Assembly (NCBI RefSeq): GCF_000424985.1
Contig: NZ_KE384286.1
Location: 1 to 64,000, forward strand
Direction: 5' to 3'
Source: Arenibacter latericius DSM 15913
GTDB lineage: Bacteria; Bacteroidota; Bacteroidia; Flavobacteriales; Flavobacteriaceae
DNA: 64,000 nt
The position numbers were made by a program, and so were the translations under genes. Each line of letters starts with the position of its first letter. The stretch's first letter is position 1. The notes below the pieces were generated by a model. It was not told the DNA's origin. It ran no database searches and was given only the letters and a program-made list of their open reading frames with translations. Positions 51,456-59,852 of the stretch are shown here, one piece after another.

Positions 51456-52949
51456 TTATTGCTGTTTAATAGGTAATGGATTTTTGATGTCCATATACAT
51501 GTTGTTCTTGGTTATGGTGAACATTTTAGAGCTAGTAACCAAATTTACTGGATGCTGAACGGTAAAATCCATTTTTGCGGACATGCCTGTAATTTCTGAA
51601 ATAGCCTTTTTCAATAAAGGTTCATTTATGTCTCCTAAAACACCAAGATTAGACAAGTCTTCTCTTAATTCGATGTCTGGCTGAAGTCCATCAGTATAGT
51701 CTGAAAATCCAATTGAATTTTCATTTCTGCCAATGAGGGGTTGTATGGCCCAGTGGTTGTCTGGATTTATTTCATCTTCTCTATCTGAATCATATACGTT
51801 TCCGTTGTCAAAATCATCCACAAAAGTAACGGAGAACTCGTTCTTCCCAGTAGTTGTGGTACCAATATGTACAACATCTATATAAGGATCCAAGCCGTTA
51901 ATGACCAATTCACTTGCAGAGGCGCTACTGCCAGTGGCAAGTACATATACTTTATTTAACCCTAAGGAATTAATAGGGGTGCTCTTATTTGTTTTGTTAG
52001 AAAAGTAGGTGTTTAGGTCAATGTTGTTGTTCTCATAGCCTTTTTGCAATTTTTCATTGTACCTTGCCTTTAAGAAAACTTTGTCAGAATTGGTGCCATA
52101 GATCATACTAGACAATAGTACGGCAGAATTCACTGATCCTCCTGGATTGTACCTTAGATCTACTACTAAATCTGTTACTCCTGCAGATTTAAATGTGCCA
52201 AAAGCTTCGTTAAGATCTTCATCAAATTCATTGGTGAAGCTGTTATACATCAGATAGCCAATCTTTTTACCATTCACTTCTAATACTTCAGCTATATGAA
52301 CAGGATTTTCTGTTAAATCCGCTTCTTTAGTAAGGGTAACTTTCTCTCCAGTATTTCTTATTACATTATCAGAAATAATGGCCATATCTAGGGAGTAGGT
52401 GTCTTCTTTCCCAAACAAAAGTTCTTCGTAATTATTTAAGTTAAGAGGTGTTCCATTCACGCCAGTGAAAAAGTCTCCTCTTTTAATCTCTTTGCTAGCC
52501 GCGTTAGAATTGGGGACTACATATCTAACATAACCAAAAACGTCGTCGCTATCGGCAAAAAGGCTAAGTCCAAATTCCAATCCGTTGCTTTTAGAAACTC
52601 CAGAAAAGGCTTTGGTTAATTCTTTATAATCTTCGGAATAGAAACTGAATCGGTCTTCAGAAAAAAGAAGTTTTTCCTCAAAGAATTTACCAGGATCTTG
52701 TTCAGATTCCAAAAACTGTCTGTATCCTGATTTTGTGGTAAATCTGTCATCATCTAAATCAGTTACATCGCTCTGCCAAAAATAATAAAGGTTCATGGTT
52801 TGCCACATAAAATCCTGTACCGTTACGTCTATTGCTTCTACTTCAGGTTCTATTTCTGGTGACACCGGGTCCGGTAAGACTTCGTCATTTTTAGAACATT
52901 GGATAAAGAGTAAGCTAATTCCCAGTACTATACTTAAATATTTTTTCAT
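51456..52949 (-). CDS. S41-family peptidase lipoprotein (first copy)
   Basis: Paralogue of the following gene, 497 residues from the ATG at 52949 (MKKYLSIVLGISLLFIQC, lipobox Cys18); 11 upstream codons are not needed. Layout is the same: S41_N with QDFMWQTMNLYYFWQSD, PDZ-like domain, core LRYNPGGSVNSAVLLSSM, Ser region ATGSSASASELVINGL and GTTTTGKNEFS with the catalytic lysine. A Pro/Glu-rich spacer follows the lipobox (about 22-40). Transcribed first. Tandem duplication of this protease type suggests related but not identical substrates. Confidence 0.88.
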   Translation of the reverse strand: MKKYLSIVLGISLLFIQCSKNDEVLPDPVSPEIEPEVEAIDVTVQDFMWQTMNLYYFWQSDVTDLDDDRFTTKSGYRQFLESEQDPGKFFEEKLLFSEDRFSFYSEDYKELTKAFSGVSKSNGLEFGLSLFADSDDVFGYVRYVVPNSNAASKEIKRGDFFTGVNGTPLNLNNYEELLFGKEDTYSLDMAIISDNVIRNTGEKVTLTKEADLTENPVHIAEVLEVNGKKIGYLMYNSFTNEFDEDLNEAFGTFKSAGVTDLVVDLRYNPGGSVNSAVLLSSMIYGTNSDKVFLKARYNEKLQKGYENNNIDLNTYFSNKTNKSTPINSLGLNKVYVLATGSSASASELVINGLDPYIDVVHIGTTTTGKNEFSVTFVDDFDNGNVYDSDREDEINPDNHWAIQPLIGRNENSIGFSDYTDGLQPDIELREDLSNLGVLGDINEPLLKKAISEITGMSAKMDFTVQHPVNLVTSSKMFTITKNNMYMDIKNPLPIKQQ

Positions 52950-53107
52950 TGTAAAGAGTAAGTTTCTATTATATTCATGCAAACAAAAATCATTCCAACA
53001 AAAAATAATATAAGGAAGCGAGAATAATTTTTATATATACGGAACAAATGCGTATTTGGTTTCTTTGGGTGTAAATTACGAACATTGAAAAGAAATAAAA
53101 ATAAAAC

Positions 53108-53134
53108 GTAACAAAAGAGGTTTTATTTCGTCTT
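53108..53134 (+). promoter_or_regulatory. Candidate ECF-sigma-type promoter
   Basis: GTAAC (53108-53112), a 16-base spacer and CGTCTT (53129-53134) upstream of the sigma-factor start at 53180. GTAAC/CGTC pairs resemble group-IV ECF promoters, consistent with autoregulation. Position and spacing are seen; the assignment is inferred. Confidence 0.55.
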
Positions 53135-53179
53135 CCAATTGTAAGCCTGTTAAAAGGGATTACAAAACAACCGAACCTA

Positions 53180-53689
53180 ATGCAACAGACAGAGTTTTTA
53201 GATGTGGTACTTCCTTTTAAGGACAAGATGTTTAGGCTTGCTAAACGATTGTTGACCTCTAGGGAAGAGGCAGAAGACGCTACACAGGAAATTTTAATGA
53301 AGCTATGGTCTAAAAATAAGGTAATGGGCAACTATAAGAATGTAGAGGCTTATGCGATGACCATGACAAAGAATTTTTGTTTAGACCGATTGAAGTCCAA
53401 ACAAGCGAGTAATTTAAAATTGGTACACAGCAATTATCAAGACGAAAACGTTTCCTTACAGTCAGAAATAGAAGTTAACGACAGTCTTAGTTGGGTAGAG
53501 AAGATTATAGCAGAATTGCCCGAACAGCAAAAAATGGTGCTTCAATTAAGAGATGTAGAGCAATATGAGTTTGAGGAGATTGCAGATTTATTAGATATGA
53601 AGCCTACAGCTATAAGGGTTGCATTGTCGAGAGCAAGAAAAACGGTTAGAGAAAAATTGGTTCAAAAACATAATTATGGAATTGGATAG
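53180..53689 (+). CDS. RNA polymerase ECF sigma factor
   Basis: Sigma-70 family, group IV, 169 residues. Region 2 (about 20-90) has LTSREEAEDATQEILMKLW, and region 4 (about 105-160) has LPEQQKMVLQLRDVEQYEF then the helix-turn-helix AIRVALSRARKTVREKL. It is the first gene of an operon that continues with a small membrane protein (14-base overlap) and two DUF4252 proteins, as often seen in Bacteroidetes. The upstream GTAAC/CGTCTT pair could be its own target. Stimulus unknown. Confidence 0.93.
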   Translation: MQQTEFLDVVLPFKDKMFRLAKRLLTSREEAEDATQEILMKLWSKNKVMGNYKNVEAYAMTMTKNFCLDRLKSKQASNLKLVHSNYQDENVSLQSEIEVNDSLSWVEKIIAELPEQQKMVLQLRDVEQYEFEEIADLLDMKPTAIRVALSRARKTVREKLVQKHNYGIG

Positions 53690-54104
53690 AATAGAAAAGC
53701 TATTGGAGAAATACTTGGAGGCTACTACCACAGTTCCCGAAGAAGAAATATTACGGGACTATTTCTCAAATGAAGATATACCGGTACATTTAAGAGCCTA
53801 CGCGCCAATGTTTCAATATTTTTCCAAAGCAAAAGAGGAGCGGTTTACCAAACAACTAGAGCTAAAGCGTAAGAAAAGGTACATGCAGTGGATATCAATT
53901 GCTGCCGTAGCAGTTTTAGTGTTTGGCATATATTTTGGTAATGCTTACCGCGATCAAAAGGAGCAGGAAAAAGCAGAATACGCTTATAAAGAAACAAAAA
54001 GGGCACTTAGCTTGCTAGCAGCCAATTTTGAAAGAGGCACAGAAAAAGTGGCTTATTTAAAAGAATTTGAAGCGACAAAAGAAAAAATTTACAATAAAAA
54101 TTAA
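53676..54104 (+). CDS. Putative anti-sigma / small membrane protein
   Basis: Protein of 142 residues, ATG at 53676 within the last codons of the sigma gene. It starts with MELDRIEKLLEKYLEA and has one transmembrane helix (about 73-92, ISIAAVAVLVFGIYFG), giving a soluble N-terminal part (about 1-70) and a C-terminal charged tail. Location and topology suggest an anti-sigma factor, but there is no zinc-binding HxxxCxxC motif, so this remains an inference. Coupled to the sigma gene by a 14-base overlap. Confidence 0.75.
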   Translation: MELDRIEKLLEKYLEATTTVPEEEILRDYFSNEDIPVHLRAYAPMFQYFSKAKEERFTKQLELKRKKRYMQWISIAAVAVLVFGIYFGNAYRDQKEQEKAEYAYKETKRALSLLAANFERGTEKVAYLKEFEATKEKIYNKN

Positions 54105-54115
54105 ATAATAAAGAG

Positions 54116-54664
54116 ATGAGAAAAATTATCATAATTGCAATATTGGCCGTACTACCATTTTCAGGGTTCTCGCAATCTGTGTTCGATAAATTTGAAGATT
54201 TGGATAAGGTAAGTGCCGTGGTGGTAAACGAAAGTATGTTTAGGTTACTTAGTAAGATAGATGTGGAGGTAGATGACCAAGAAGCACAAGATTTTATGGA
54301 TATTGCTCAGAACTTAAAGAATTTAAAGGTGTTTATTACAGAGGATAAGGCGGTTTCTGCTGATATGGAGTCTACAATGGCAAAGTATCTAAAATCGGCC
54401 TCATTAGAAGAATTGATGCGGGTAAAAGATAAAGACGCTAATGTGAAGTTTTATATTAGAAGTGGGAAGGACGAAGACCATGTGAGCGAGTTACTCATGT
54501 TTGTTACTAATATAGAGAATGCAGGGGCTAAGATTAATGATAGAAAAATTGAAACGGTACTGCTGTCGCTTACTGGAGACATAGATTTAAACAAGATAGG
54601 GTCGCTTACCAAGAAGATGAACCTTCCAAGTGAATTAAATAAGGCTGGAAAAAACAAAAAGTAG
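54116..54664 (+). CDS. DUF4252 protein (first)
   Basis: Exported protein of 182 residues with a signal peptide (IIIIAILAVLPFSGFSQS) and a DUF4252 domain: VFDKFEDLDKVSAVVVNESM, LKVFITEDKA, and the C-terminal end LLSLTGDIDLNKIGSLTKKM. DUF4252 proteins have no known function and are found almost only in Bacteroidetes, often beside ECF sigma factors as here. No lipobox: the cleavage region has no cysteine. Fourth-gene paralogue follows. Confidence 0.87.
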   Translation: MRKIIIIAILAVLPFSGFSQSVFDKFEDLDKVSAVVVNESMFRLLSKIDVEVDDQEAQDFMDIAQNLKNLKVFITEDKAVSADMESTMAKYLKSASLEELMRVKDKDANVKFYIRSGKDEDHVSELLMFVTNIENAGAKINDRKIETVLLSLTGDIDLNKIGSLTKKMNLPSELNKAGKNKK

Positions 54665-54751
54665 GCAACCCAATGTATAGGGTAGTTCAATAGAGAAGAC
54701 CTATTTTTTAGGGTACGAGGAATACAAAAAATCAATTTAAAAAACTATAAA

Positions 54752-55297
54752 ATGAAAGAGTTACTAACTAAGGGAAGTACTTTACTGTTGTTATTTATAT
54801 TCCTAAGTTGCTCCTCTAATCAGAGCTTGCAAGAATATTATGTGGATAATGCCGAGAATCCTAATTTTATCTCAGTTGATCTCCCCGTTAGTCTTTTAAA
54901 CTTAGCAGAAGCAAATTTAACTAAGGATCAGGAAGAGGCGATGGAGTCGCTGAGAAAACTGAATATACTTGCTTTTAAAAAGACAGACAAAAATGAGGTC
55001 GAATTTCAGAAAGAACGAATGAATATAAAGTCCATTTTAAAAAATGAGAAGTTCACAGAGTTAATGAAAATGAATACCACTTATGGAAAAGCTACCGTTA
55101 AATATTTAGGTGATGAAGACGCTATAGATGAGGTGGTTATTTATGGAGATAGTGATGATAAAGGTTTTATGGTCGTAAGAGTGCTAGGGAAGGATATGAA
55201 TCCTGCTAAACTGGTTCAGTTTATCCAAGCATTAGAAAAATCGGATTATAAGGGGCAAGGCCTACAGCAAATAGGCGCATTTGTAAAAGGAGAATAA
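54752..55297 (+). CDS. DUF4252 lipoprotein (second)
   Basis: Paralogue of the preceding gene, 181 residues, but a lipoprotein: LLLLFIFLSC at Cys20. The DUF4252 body has VDLPVSLLNLAEANLTKDQE, then ILAFKKTDKNEVEFQKE and a C-terminal end GQGLQQIGAFVKGE. The gap to the first DUF4252 gene is 87 bases with no terminator. A strong terminator follows the stop. The pair with different anchoring suggests cooperation in the envelope, possibly as the output or sensor of the sigma module (inference). Confidence 0.87.
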   Translation: MKELLTKGSTLLLLFIFLSCSSNQSLQEYYVDNAENPNFISVDLPVSLLNLAEANLTKDQEEAMESLRKLNILAFKKTDKNEVEFQKERMNIKSILKNEKFTELMKMNTTYGKATVKYLGDEDAIDEVVIYGDSDDKGFMVVRVLGKDMNPAKLVQFIQALEKSDYKGQGLQQIGAFVKGE

Positions 55298-55318
55298 TAA
55301 CACACCCTCAATGTCAAT

Positions 55319-55353
55319 AAACCCTGCTTAGAATTTTCTAGGCAGGGTTTTTT
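55319..55353 (+). terminator. Intrinsic terminator of the sigma-DUF4252 operon
   Basis: AAACCCTGCTTAGAA (55319-55333) pairs with TTCTAGGCAGGGTTT (55336-55350) with one mismatch, tiny loop, and a T-run to 55353, 22 bases after the stop codon. Confidence 0.9.
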
Positions 55354-55442
55354 CATCTTAATATTCCTTATAATTGGCCCGGTTTTGTCGACTAATCGGA
55401 GTCGAAATACCGAGTAAAAGATAAAATAGTGTACACTAGCTC

Positions 55443-56786
55443 TTAAATTCCGGTGTAATTTTGAGGAGTAATTTGTTTTAACTCCTTCTTTATCTCTTCG
55501 CTAACTTCTAAGGTGTCTATAAAATTAGCAATAGAATCTTGCGTAATTTTTTCATTTGTCCTCGTAAGTCCCTTTAAAGCTTCGTAAGGATTAGGATATG
55601 CTTCGCGTCTTAGAATAGTTTGGATAGCTTCTGCAGCAACTGCCCAATTGTTTTCTAGGTCTTCATTAAATTTCTCTTCGTTAAGGAGTAATTTGTTAAG
55701 GCCTTTTAAGGTAGATTGAAAAGCAATTAGAGTATGACCAAAAGGTACTCCCACATTTCTTAGTACAGTACTGTCGGTAAGGTCTCTTTGCAACCTAGAC
55801 ACTGGTAATTTTGCCGATAAATGTTCAAAAATTGCATTGGCAATTCCTAAATTTCCTTCGGAATTTTCAAAGTCTATCGGGTTTACCTTATGGGGCATTG
55901 CTGACGAACCAACTTCTCCAGCCTTAATTTTTTGTTTAAAATAATCCATGGATACATAGGTCCAGAAATCCCTATCTAAATCCAGGATAATGTTGTTGAT
56001 GCGTTTTAAGCAATCGAACAATGCTGCCATATGATCGTAATGCTCAATTTGCGTAGTAGGGAAAGAGTGGTGCAAACCTAGTTTTTCCTCAACAAATTTC
56101 TTTCCAAAGGCTTTCCAGTCAATGTTAGGATAGGCTACTTTATGTGCATTAAAGTTTCCTGTGGCGCCTCCAAATTTGGCTGCGTTAGGAATCTCCTCCA
56201 GCATACGGAATTGTTCCTTTAGCCTAACAGCAAAAACATCTACCTCTTTGCCTAATCGAGTAGGGGACGCAGGTTGTCCGTGAGTTCTAGCAAGCATAGG
56301 AACGGCTTCCCATTCTTTAGCTAGTTCTTCTATTTTATTTAATACTTCTAGGTAGTGAGGAACATACACCTGGTCCATAGCCTCCTTAATGGAAAGAGGA
56401 ATAGCTGTATTATTAATATCCTGGGAAGTAAGCCCAAAATGAATAAATTCTTTATATGCCTGTAAGCCTAGTTGGTCAAACTTCTTTTTAATGAAATACT
56501 CAACAGCCTTAACATCGTGGTTGGTAACCTTTTCAATTTCTTTAATTGCATTAGCATCTTCAGAAGTGAAATTGCTATAGATTTCCCTTAAAGCCGGAAA
56601 CTTGGTAGTGTCAAAGTCCGACAGTTGTGGTAATGGAATTTCGCAAAGCGCAATAAAATATTCAATTTCCACTAAAACCCTATACTTAATAAGTGCTTCT
56701 TCTGAGAAATAGGGTGCCAAAGATGCAGTCTTACTGCGATATCTACCGTCTATAGGCGAAATGGCGTTTAATTTGTTTAATGACAT
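55443..56786 (-). CDS. purB: Adenylosuccinate lyase
   Basis: Cleaves adenylosuccinate to AMP and fumarate and also SAICAR in purine synthesis. The aspartase/fumarase-superfamily signature GSSAMPHKVNPIDFENSEGN is near residues 291-310, and LTSQDINNTAIPLSIK and the His segment ARTHGQPASPTRLGK appear earlier. Length 447 is normal. Gene is transcribed after the HEAT-like gene, with an intergenic repeat element between them and 103 bases from element head to start codon. Confidence 0.96.
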   Translation of the reverse strand: MSLNKLNAISPIDGRYRSKTASLAPYFSEEALIKYRVLVEIEYFIALCEIPLPQLSDFDTTKFPALREIYSNFTSEDANAIKEIEKVTNHDVKAVEYFIKKKFDQLGLQAYKEFIHFGLTSQDINNTAIPLSIKEAMDQVYVPHYLEVLNKIEELAKEWEAVPMLARTHGQPASPTRLGKEVDVFAVRLKEQFRMLEEIPNAAKFGGATGNFNAHKVAYPNIDWKAFGKKFVEEKLGLHHSFPTTQIEHYDHMAALFDCLKRINNIILDLDRDFWTYVSMDYFKQKIKAGEVGSSAMPHKVNPIDFENSEGNLGIANAIFEHLSAKLPVSRLQRDLTDSTVLRNVGVPFGHTLIAFQSTLKGLNKLLLNEEKFNEDLENNWAVAAEAIQTILRREAYPNPYEALKGLTRTNEKITQDSIANFIDTLEVSEEIKKELKQITPQNYTGI

Positions 56787-56888
56787 TTTATAAGAAATTG
56801 GATGTTTTTAGAAAGGCGCAAAGATAGTTATAAGTTAAACAGTATAAAAGCGATCCCAAAATTATGTTTATGGATTGGAATAAAGGGA

Positions 56889-57016
56889 TTTACTCGATAA
56901 TCGAGATTTGAATGCTCCGAAGCTTGGCTACCCGTAGGATACAAGCGGGCCTGCCCGAATCTTTCAGGCGGGCCTGTCCGAATCTTTCAGGTGAACCTGC
57001 TCCGATGTAGTTTGCT
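56889..57016 (-). repeat. REP-like intergenic element, third locus
   Basis: On the plus strand the head TTTACTCGATAATCGAGATT is followed by GAATGCTCCGAAGCTTGG, then two 23-base units (56945-56967, 56968-56990) beginning GCGGGCCTG[CT]CCGAAT and a truncated third, and the tail CTCCGATGTAGTTTGCT. The head is nearest to the purB start codon on the same strand as purB. The element shares head, 23-base module and tail with the loci at 19933 and 21155. Confidence 0.85.
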
Positions 57017-57119
57017 GATGCTGTCTGAATTAGGCGATTCCTATATTTCCGATGCGATGTTATTAGTGAGTGTAACTAATGTTTTTAAGTATAGCTTATG
57101 GAATTAACTGTGGGAGTAA

Positions 57120-57680
57120 CTACTTTAATTTTGCAAGTATCATTCTTGCTCTAGCTTGGTAAGCCGGACTTCCGTTATTGTAATTTTGTTGTAATACCTG
57201 CATTAGCTCGGGCCAAATCCATTTAAACCTTTGGCCTAATAATAAGAGGCAGGTCATAGAATAGGCCTTAGCGGCTACTTTGTGTTCACCTATCAACCAA
57301 TCAAAACAAAGGGTAGCTATTAGGGAGAGGTGCTTTTCTTTTAGCGCCTTACGGGTAGCAGGCGCTTTATCAGTAAAATAGGAATAACATAAGTATTCGT
57401 AGATTTTAGCAGAGGGTCTTACCGCTGAATCTAGATATATTTTTCCGCTATTTTCAAGAATGGTATCTATATGTGGAAGTAGGAGGTTTAAGCGTTGCTT
57501 TGCAATAAACTCCAAAACCCACCATGCCTTGCAAGAAATTGGGTCATCTACTCTAAACGCAACCTCCAGGAGGTTGCCTAAATTTTCTGGATGCTTTAGA
57601 ACAATGGAAGCTGTTTCTGTTCTTTTTTTCTTAGAAGCATTAACATGCTTTAGTGTTTTATACCATTCCGAATTGTTCAC
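57120..57680 (-). CDS. HEAT-like repeat protein of unknown function
   Basis: Helical protein of 186 residues with a HEAT/ARM-like arrangement: IVLKHPENLGNLLEVAFRVD, then SCKAWWVLEFIAKQRLNLLL, further helices with CFDWLIGEHKVAAKAYSMTC, and YQARARMILAKLK at the end. I recall that such genes beside purB in flavobacteria are sometimes labelled adenylosuccinate lyase, but there is no lyase motif here. The gap to the downstream purB holds the intergenic repeat. Function unknown. Confidence 0.72.
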   Translation of the reverse strand: MNNSEWYKTLKHVNASKKKRTETASIVLKHPENLGNLLEVAFRVDDPISCKAWWVLEFIAKQRLNLLLPHIDTILENSGKIYLDSAVRPSAKIYEYLCYSYFTDKAPATRKALKEKHLSLIATLCFDWLIGEHKVAAKAYSMTCLLLLGQRFKWIWPELMQVLQQNYNNGSPAYQARARMILAKLK

Positions 57681-57716
57681 GAGATGTTCTTTTTTTCAAT
57701 TTACTTCTTTACGCTA

Positions 57717-58406
57717 TTAGGTGTTTTTAAGTAATTTTTGCGCTAATAGTTCCATTCCCTTAGTAGCACTATTTTTTATGACTGTAAGGTTGTTAAAGTC
57801 AGTTTCTCTGATATTGGGTTTAGGGTCTATAAAATATATGGGGATGTTATTAGGTGCGTAATGTACCAGACTTGCCGCTGGGTATACTTGCATAGAAGTG
57901 CCAATTATTATTAAAATATCTGCATTAGCAGTTATGTCAGCTGCTTTGGCTAGCATTGGAACATCCTCTCCAAACCAGACAATATGGGGTCTTAACTGCG
58001 TTCCTGCCGTACAGAGATCCCCTAAATTAATGTCTTTTTTCCAGTCCACTATACTGTTGGGGTCACTGGCGCCTCTAGCTTTTAGCAATTCTCCGTGTAA
58101 ATGGATAACGTTAGAACTGCCAGCTCTTTCATGTAGGTCGTCTACATTTTGAGTGATAATATGTACCGTGTATTGGTCTTCTAATTTCGCTAGGGAAAGA
58201 TGAGCCTGATTAGGGTGCACCTCTAGCAATTGTCTTCTTCGCTGATTGTAGAAATCTAGGACTAAGGCAGGGTTTCTCTCGAAACCCTGGGGAGTAGCAA
58301 CCTCCATTACATCGTGACCTTCCCATAAACCATCGGCATCCCTAAAAGTTTTAATACCACTTTCAGCACTGATTCCAGCTCCAGTTAAAACAACTAATTT
58401 TTTCAT
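57717..58406 (-). CDS. Sirtuin-type NAD-dependent deacylase, zinc cysteines lost
   Basis: Removes acyl groups from lysines using NAD. GAGISAESGIKTFRDADGLW binds NAD, TQNVDDLHERAG has the catalytic region, and HLHGELLKARG follows. The segment LDFYNQRRRQL has the Tyr-x-x-Arg pattern used by class III (SIRT5-like) enzymes to bind succinyl or malonyl groups. The four zinc cysteines normally after HG are missing: only one Cys (DLCTAGTQLRP) remains in the stretch. Length 229 fits. It lies 36 bases upstream of the HEAT-like gene. Confidence 0.88.
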   Translation of the reverse strand: MKKLVVLTGAGISAESGIKTFRDADGLWEGHDVMEVATPQGFERNPALVLDFYNQRRRQLLEVHPNQAHLSLAKLEDQYTVHIITQNVDDLHERAGSSNVIHLHGELLKARGASDPNSIVDWKKDINLGDLCTAGTQLRPHIVWFGEDVPMLAKAADITANADILIIIGTSMQVYPAASLVHYAPNNIPIYFIDPKPNIRETDFNNLTVIKNSATKGMELLAQKLLKNT

Positions 58407-58465
58407 TTAAAAAGAGTATATATTTGTAAATCTAACATTTTTATTGAACATCAATTTATACGGAA

Positions 58466-59122
58466 ATGATCGACCATGAACTGCTAGCGTATTTAGAAGG
58501 TTTTATTACTTTAAAAAGGAAACAACGTTTCTTAGATATATTGGAAGATCGTACTAAGTATATTACTGTAGCTGTAGAGGATGTATATCAGATGCATAAT
58601 ATGAGTGCCGTAATAAGGAGTTGTGATGTTTTTGGAATACAAGAGGCGCATTTAATTGAAAACAGATACGGTAAACGATTAGATAAAAGCATTTCTATGG
58701 GTGCCCAGCAATGGGTAGATACCAAAAGATATAATAATACCACATCCTGTATTGATGCGTTAAGAAGGGAAGGGTACCGTATTGTAGCCACAACACCACA
58801 TGAGAATGGTGTTTTGTTGCCCGACTTTAAACTTGATGGTAAAACCGCACTGTTTTTTGGTACGGAAAGGGATGGGTTGAGTCAGGAAGTAATGAACAAT
58901 GCAGATTCATACTTAACTATTCCTATGGTTGGGTTTACAGAAAGTCTTAATATCTCTGTTTCTGCTGCTATAATATTACATCGTCTTACCAGTCTTTTAA
59001 AAAGATCGGATGTAGAATGGCGCCTAACTGAGGAGGAAAAACTAGAGAGAAGGCTAGACTGGACTAAAAAATCGGTTCGTAGTGTTGAGGATGTTTTAGC
59101 AAGATACCACAGTACCAAATAA
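58466..59122 (+). CDS. TrmH-type SPOUT RNA 2'-O-methyltransferase
   Basis: SpoU/TrmH family tRNA or rRNA guanosine-2'-O-methyltransferase, 218 residues. Motif 1 QMHNMSAVIRSCDVFGIQ, motif 2 TALFFGTERDGLSQEVMNNA and motif 3 LTIPMVGFTESLNISVSAAI form the knotted SAM site. The arrangement best matches TrmH (Gm18) but rRNA specificity is possible. Divergent from the sirtuin gene (60 bases), upstream of the SRPBCC gene by 39 bases in the same direction. Confidence 0.92.
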   Translation: MIDHELLAYLEGFITLKRKQRFLDILEDRTKYITVAVEDVYQMHNMSAVIRSCDVFGIQEAHLIENRYGKRLDKSISMGAQQWVDTKRYNNTTSCIDALRREGYRIVATTPHENGVLLPDFKLDGKTALFFGTERDGLSQEVMNNADSYLTIPMVGFTESLNISVSAAIILHRLTSLLKRSDVEWRLTEEEKLERRLDWTKKSVRSVEDVLARYHSTK

Positions 59123-59161
59123 TATTATTCCTATCTTTAAGGGAATCAACACATAAGCGCT

Positions 59162-59689
59162 ATGACAACTGTACTATATATTTTGCTAGGAATTATAGTG
59201 CTAATTTTTCTTTTGGCCGTCCTGGCCCCTAAAACATATAATGTTTCAAGATCAATTGTAATTAATAGTCCTAAGAATAAGGTTTTCGATAATATTAAAT
59301 ACCTTAAAAATCAGCAAGAGTGGTCCCCATGGGCAAATAAAGATCCCAATATGGAAAATAAGTTCACTGGGATTGATGGTGAGGTAGGCTTTGTAAGTTA
59401 TTGGAAGGGAAATAAAGATGTTGGAGAAGGTGAGCAGGAAATCACCAAGGTAGTTGAAGACGAAAGGGTAGAAGGAGAACTCCGATTTTTAAAACCTTTT
59501 AAGTCTACTTCTGATAGTTATCTTATTCTATCCGAGAAAGGGGCTAACCAAACAGAAGTAGTTTGGGGTTTTAAAGGAAAGAATAAATTTCCCATGTCAG
59601 TGATGATGCTCTTTATGAATATGGATAAAATGGTGGGGAAGGATTTTGAGGAGGGTTTAAGAAATTTAAAAATGATAATGGAGAAATAG
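59162..59689 (+). CDS. SRPBCC (START-like) protein with N-terminal membrane helix
   Basis: Protein of 175 residues: a membrane helix or signal anchor (LLGIIVLIFLLAVLAPK) followed by an SRPBCC-fold domain with SIVINSPKNKVFDNIKYLKN near the start, TGIDGEVGFVSYWKGNKD in the middle, and EVVWGFKGKNKFPMSV near the end. Members bind hydrophobic ligands; nothing identifies the ligand. It follows the TrmH-type gene in one direction. Confidence 0.8.
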   Translation: MTTVLYILLGIIVLIFLLAVLAPKTYNVSRSIVINSPKNKVFDNIKYLKNQQEWSPWANKDPNMENKFTGIDGEVGFVSYWKGNKDVGEGEQEITKVVEDERVEGELRFLKPFKSTSDSYLILSEKGANQTEVVWGFKGKNKFPMSVMMLFMNMDKMVGKDFEEGLRNLKMIMEK

Positions 59690-59852
59690 ATGCCTAACCT
59701 TAAAGGTAGGCAGTACACCTCTTTTAAATAGTTGTAATGTATTGTCTAGGGATATATTTCATACAGAAGTGCTCCTAGTTTGTAGTATTCTAAAGTAGGG
59801 GACTAGAAATATGATATTTTTATCAGTGGATTAGAAAAATCCTCGATTCTAA

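Noticed and set aside
55388-55405. Hairpin TCGACT/AGTCGA as a further copy of the intergenic element
   Set aside because: Only a short CGAGTAAA end resembles the family, which is too little to call.
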